Assembly: GCA_007136165.1 (NCBI GenBank)
Contig: SLHK01000058.1
Coordinates: forward strand, 1 to 6,132
DNA from: Syntrophomonadaceae bacterium
GTDB taxonomy: Bacteria; Bacillota; Dethiobacteria; PWVN01
DNA length: 6,132 nucleotides
Direction: 5' to 3'
Shown one piece after another: positions 5,315-6,132 of this stretch. The notes beneath the pieces are model-generated. The model had not been told where the DNA came from. It ran no database searches and was given only the letters and a program-made list of their open reading frames with translations. The position numbers were made by a program, and so were the translations under genes. Each line of letters opens with the position of its first letter. The stretch's first letter is position 1.

Positions 5315-6132
5315 GTGTTTGATGTAAACAACTTCGATTCATTAAAGATAGGGTTGGCTTCACCAGAGCAGATAAGGGAGTGGTCCAGGGGAGAAGTTAA
5401 AAAGCCGGAAACCATAAACTACAGGACCCTGAAACCTGAGCGGGAAGGCCTCTTCTGTGAAAAAATCTTCGGGCCCCAGAAGGACTGGGAGTGTCACTGC
5501 GGCAAGTACAAGCGGGTCCGCTACAAAGGGATCGTTTGCGACCGCTGCGGTGTGGAAGTGACCCGGGCCAAAGTCCGACGGGAGCGGATGGGGCATATAG
5601 AACTGGCGGCCCCCGTCTCCCATATCTGGTACTTCAAGGGAATCCCCAGCCGTATGGGGCTGCTTCTGGACATGTCCCCCCGTTCCCTGGAGAAAGTCCT
5701 CTATTTCGCTTCTTACGTGGTTTTAGACCCCGGTGATACGGGGCTTCTCAAGAAACAGCTCCTGACGGAGCTGGAATTCCGGGAATACCGGGATAAGTAC
5801 GAGGGCCTCTTCCGCAGGGGGCGCGGCTTCAAAGCGGAGATGGGAGCGGAAGCCATAAAGAAATTGCTGGATGAAATTGACCAGGAGCAGCTGGTCACGG
5901 AACTGCGCAGCGAACTGCGGAATTCAACGGGTCAAAAGAAGGTGCGGGCCGTGAGGCGCCTGGAGGTGGTGGAGGCTTTCCGGGCTTCCGGCAACTGTCC
6001 CAGCTGGATGGTCCTGGAGGTCATTCCCGTCATACCCCCCGACCTGCGGCCCATGGTGCAGCTGGACGGCGGCCGTTTTGCCACCTCTGACCTGAACGAC
6101 CTCTACCGGCGGGTTATCAACCGGAACAACCG
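5315..6132 (+). CDS. rpoC: DNA-directed RNA polymerase subunit beta-prime, N-terminal part (3' truncated by window)
   Basis: Beta-prime carries the catalytic Mg site and the clamp; only the first 272 complete codons are present, of about 1200 expected. The start is the GTG at 5315, with GGGAG at 5300-5304 ten bases upstream, giving M-F-D-V-N-N-F-D, which aligns with the Bacillus start. The zinc ribbon is intact, with C60, C62, C75 and C78. Clamp and dimer-contact motifs follow: VTRAKVRRERMGHIELAAP (from V83), HIWYFKGIPSRMG, LDMSPRSLEKV, later MGAEAIKKLLDEID, then VIPVIPPDLRPMVQLDGG and LNDLYRRVINRNN at the edge. The catalytic NADFDGD motif lies beyond the window. Residues 163-171 (E-G-L-F-R-R-G-R-G) look like a short extra segment relative to Bacillus. 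The 61-base gap after rpoB contains no obvious terminator or promoter, so rpoBC are likely co-transcribed. Confidence 0.97.
   Translation, partial: MFDVNNFDSLKIGLASPEQIREWSRGEVKKPETINYRTLKPEREGLFCEKIFGPQKDWECHCGKYKRVRYKGIVCDRCGVEVTRAKVRRERMGHIELAAPVSHIWYFKGIPSRMGLLLDMSPRSLEKVLYFASYVVLDPGDTGLLKKQLLTELEFREYRDKYEGLFRRGRGFKAEMGAEAIKKLLDEIDQEQLVTELRSELRNSTGQKKVRAVRRLEVVEAFRASGNCPSWMVLEVIPVIPPDLRPMVQLDGGRFATSDLNDLYRRVINRNN

Noticed and set aside
5491..5736. Plus-strand 81-codon frame within rpoC
   Set aside because: It overlaps the conserved zinc-ribbon and clamp coding sequence in another frame and has no supporting start signal.

Overview
The window is a stretch of the conserved bacterial ribosomal-protein/RNA-polymerase cluster, all on the + strand: rplA (3' end), rplJ, rplL, rpoB (complete), rpoC (5' part). 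The protein sequences look like those of Firmicutes: the RpoB rifampicin region reads D-Q-T-N-P-L-A-E-L-T-H as in Bacillus, RpoC begins with an FDVNNF-type N-terminus, and Shine-Dalgarno sites are strong with mixed TTG, ATG and GTG starts. GC-rich third codon positions, a long L10 C-terminal helix and the absence of the methyltransferase gene that Bacillus carries between rplL and rpoB suggest a GC-rich, perhaps thermophilic member of the Clostridia (Moorella/Desulfotomaculum-like). This placement is by eye and the genus is not determined.

Layout. Bases 1-129 encode the last 42 residues of ribosomal protein L1. Bases 130-303 hold an L10 leader: an autoregulatory RNA with a well-formed antiterminator that competes with an intrinsic terminator, then the rplJ ribosome-binding site. 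rplJ (L10; best start TTG at 304) and rplL (L7/L12) follow and end at a strong intrinsic terminator (1268-1302). The 308-base gap between rplL and rpoB holds that terminator, a near-consensus extended -10 sigma-A promoter (1352-1380) and an untranslated leader of about 180 nt with several possible hairpins and a U-rich tract. rpoB (1228 aa) is intact, with a wild-type rifampicin pocket and a long, very acidic C-terminal tail. After 61 bases rpoC starts at a GTG and runs off the right edge.

How it works together. L10 and L7/L12 form the ribosomal stalk that recruits translation GTPases. In this family the L10-L12 complex represses its own mRNA through the leader. RpoB and RpoC are the two large subunits that form the RNA polymerase active centre. 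The terminator plus promoter upstream of rpoB suggest that polymerase genes are transcribed at least partly independently of the stalk genes.

I see no mobile element, CRISPR array, tRNA/rRNA gene or unknown protein gene. The points most worth a second look are regulatory (the rpoB leader and promoter, the L10 attenuator) or structural (an L10 helix with apparent room for three L12 dimers, the RpoB acidic tail, and small insertions in RpoB and RpoC).
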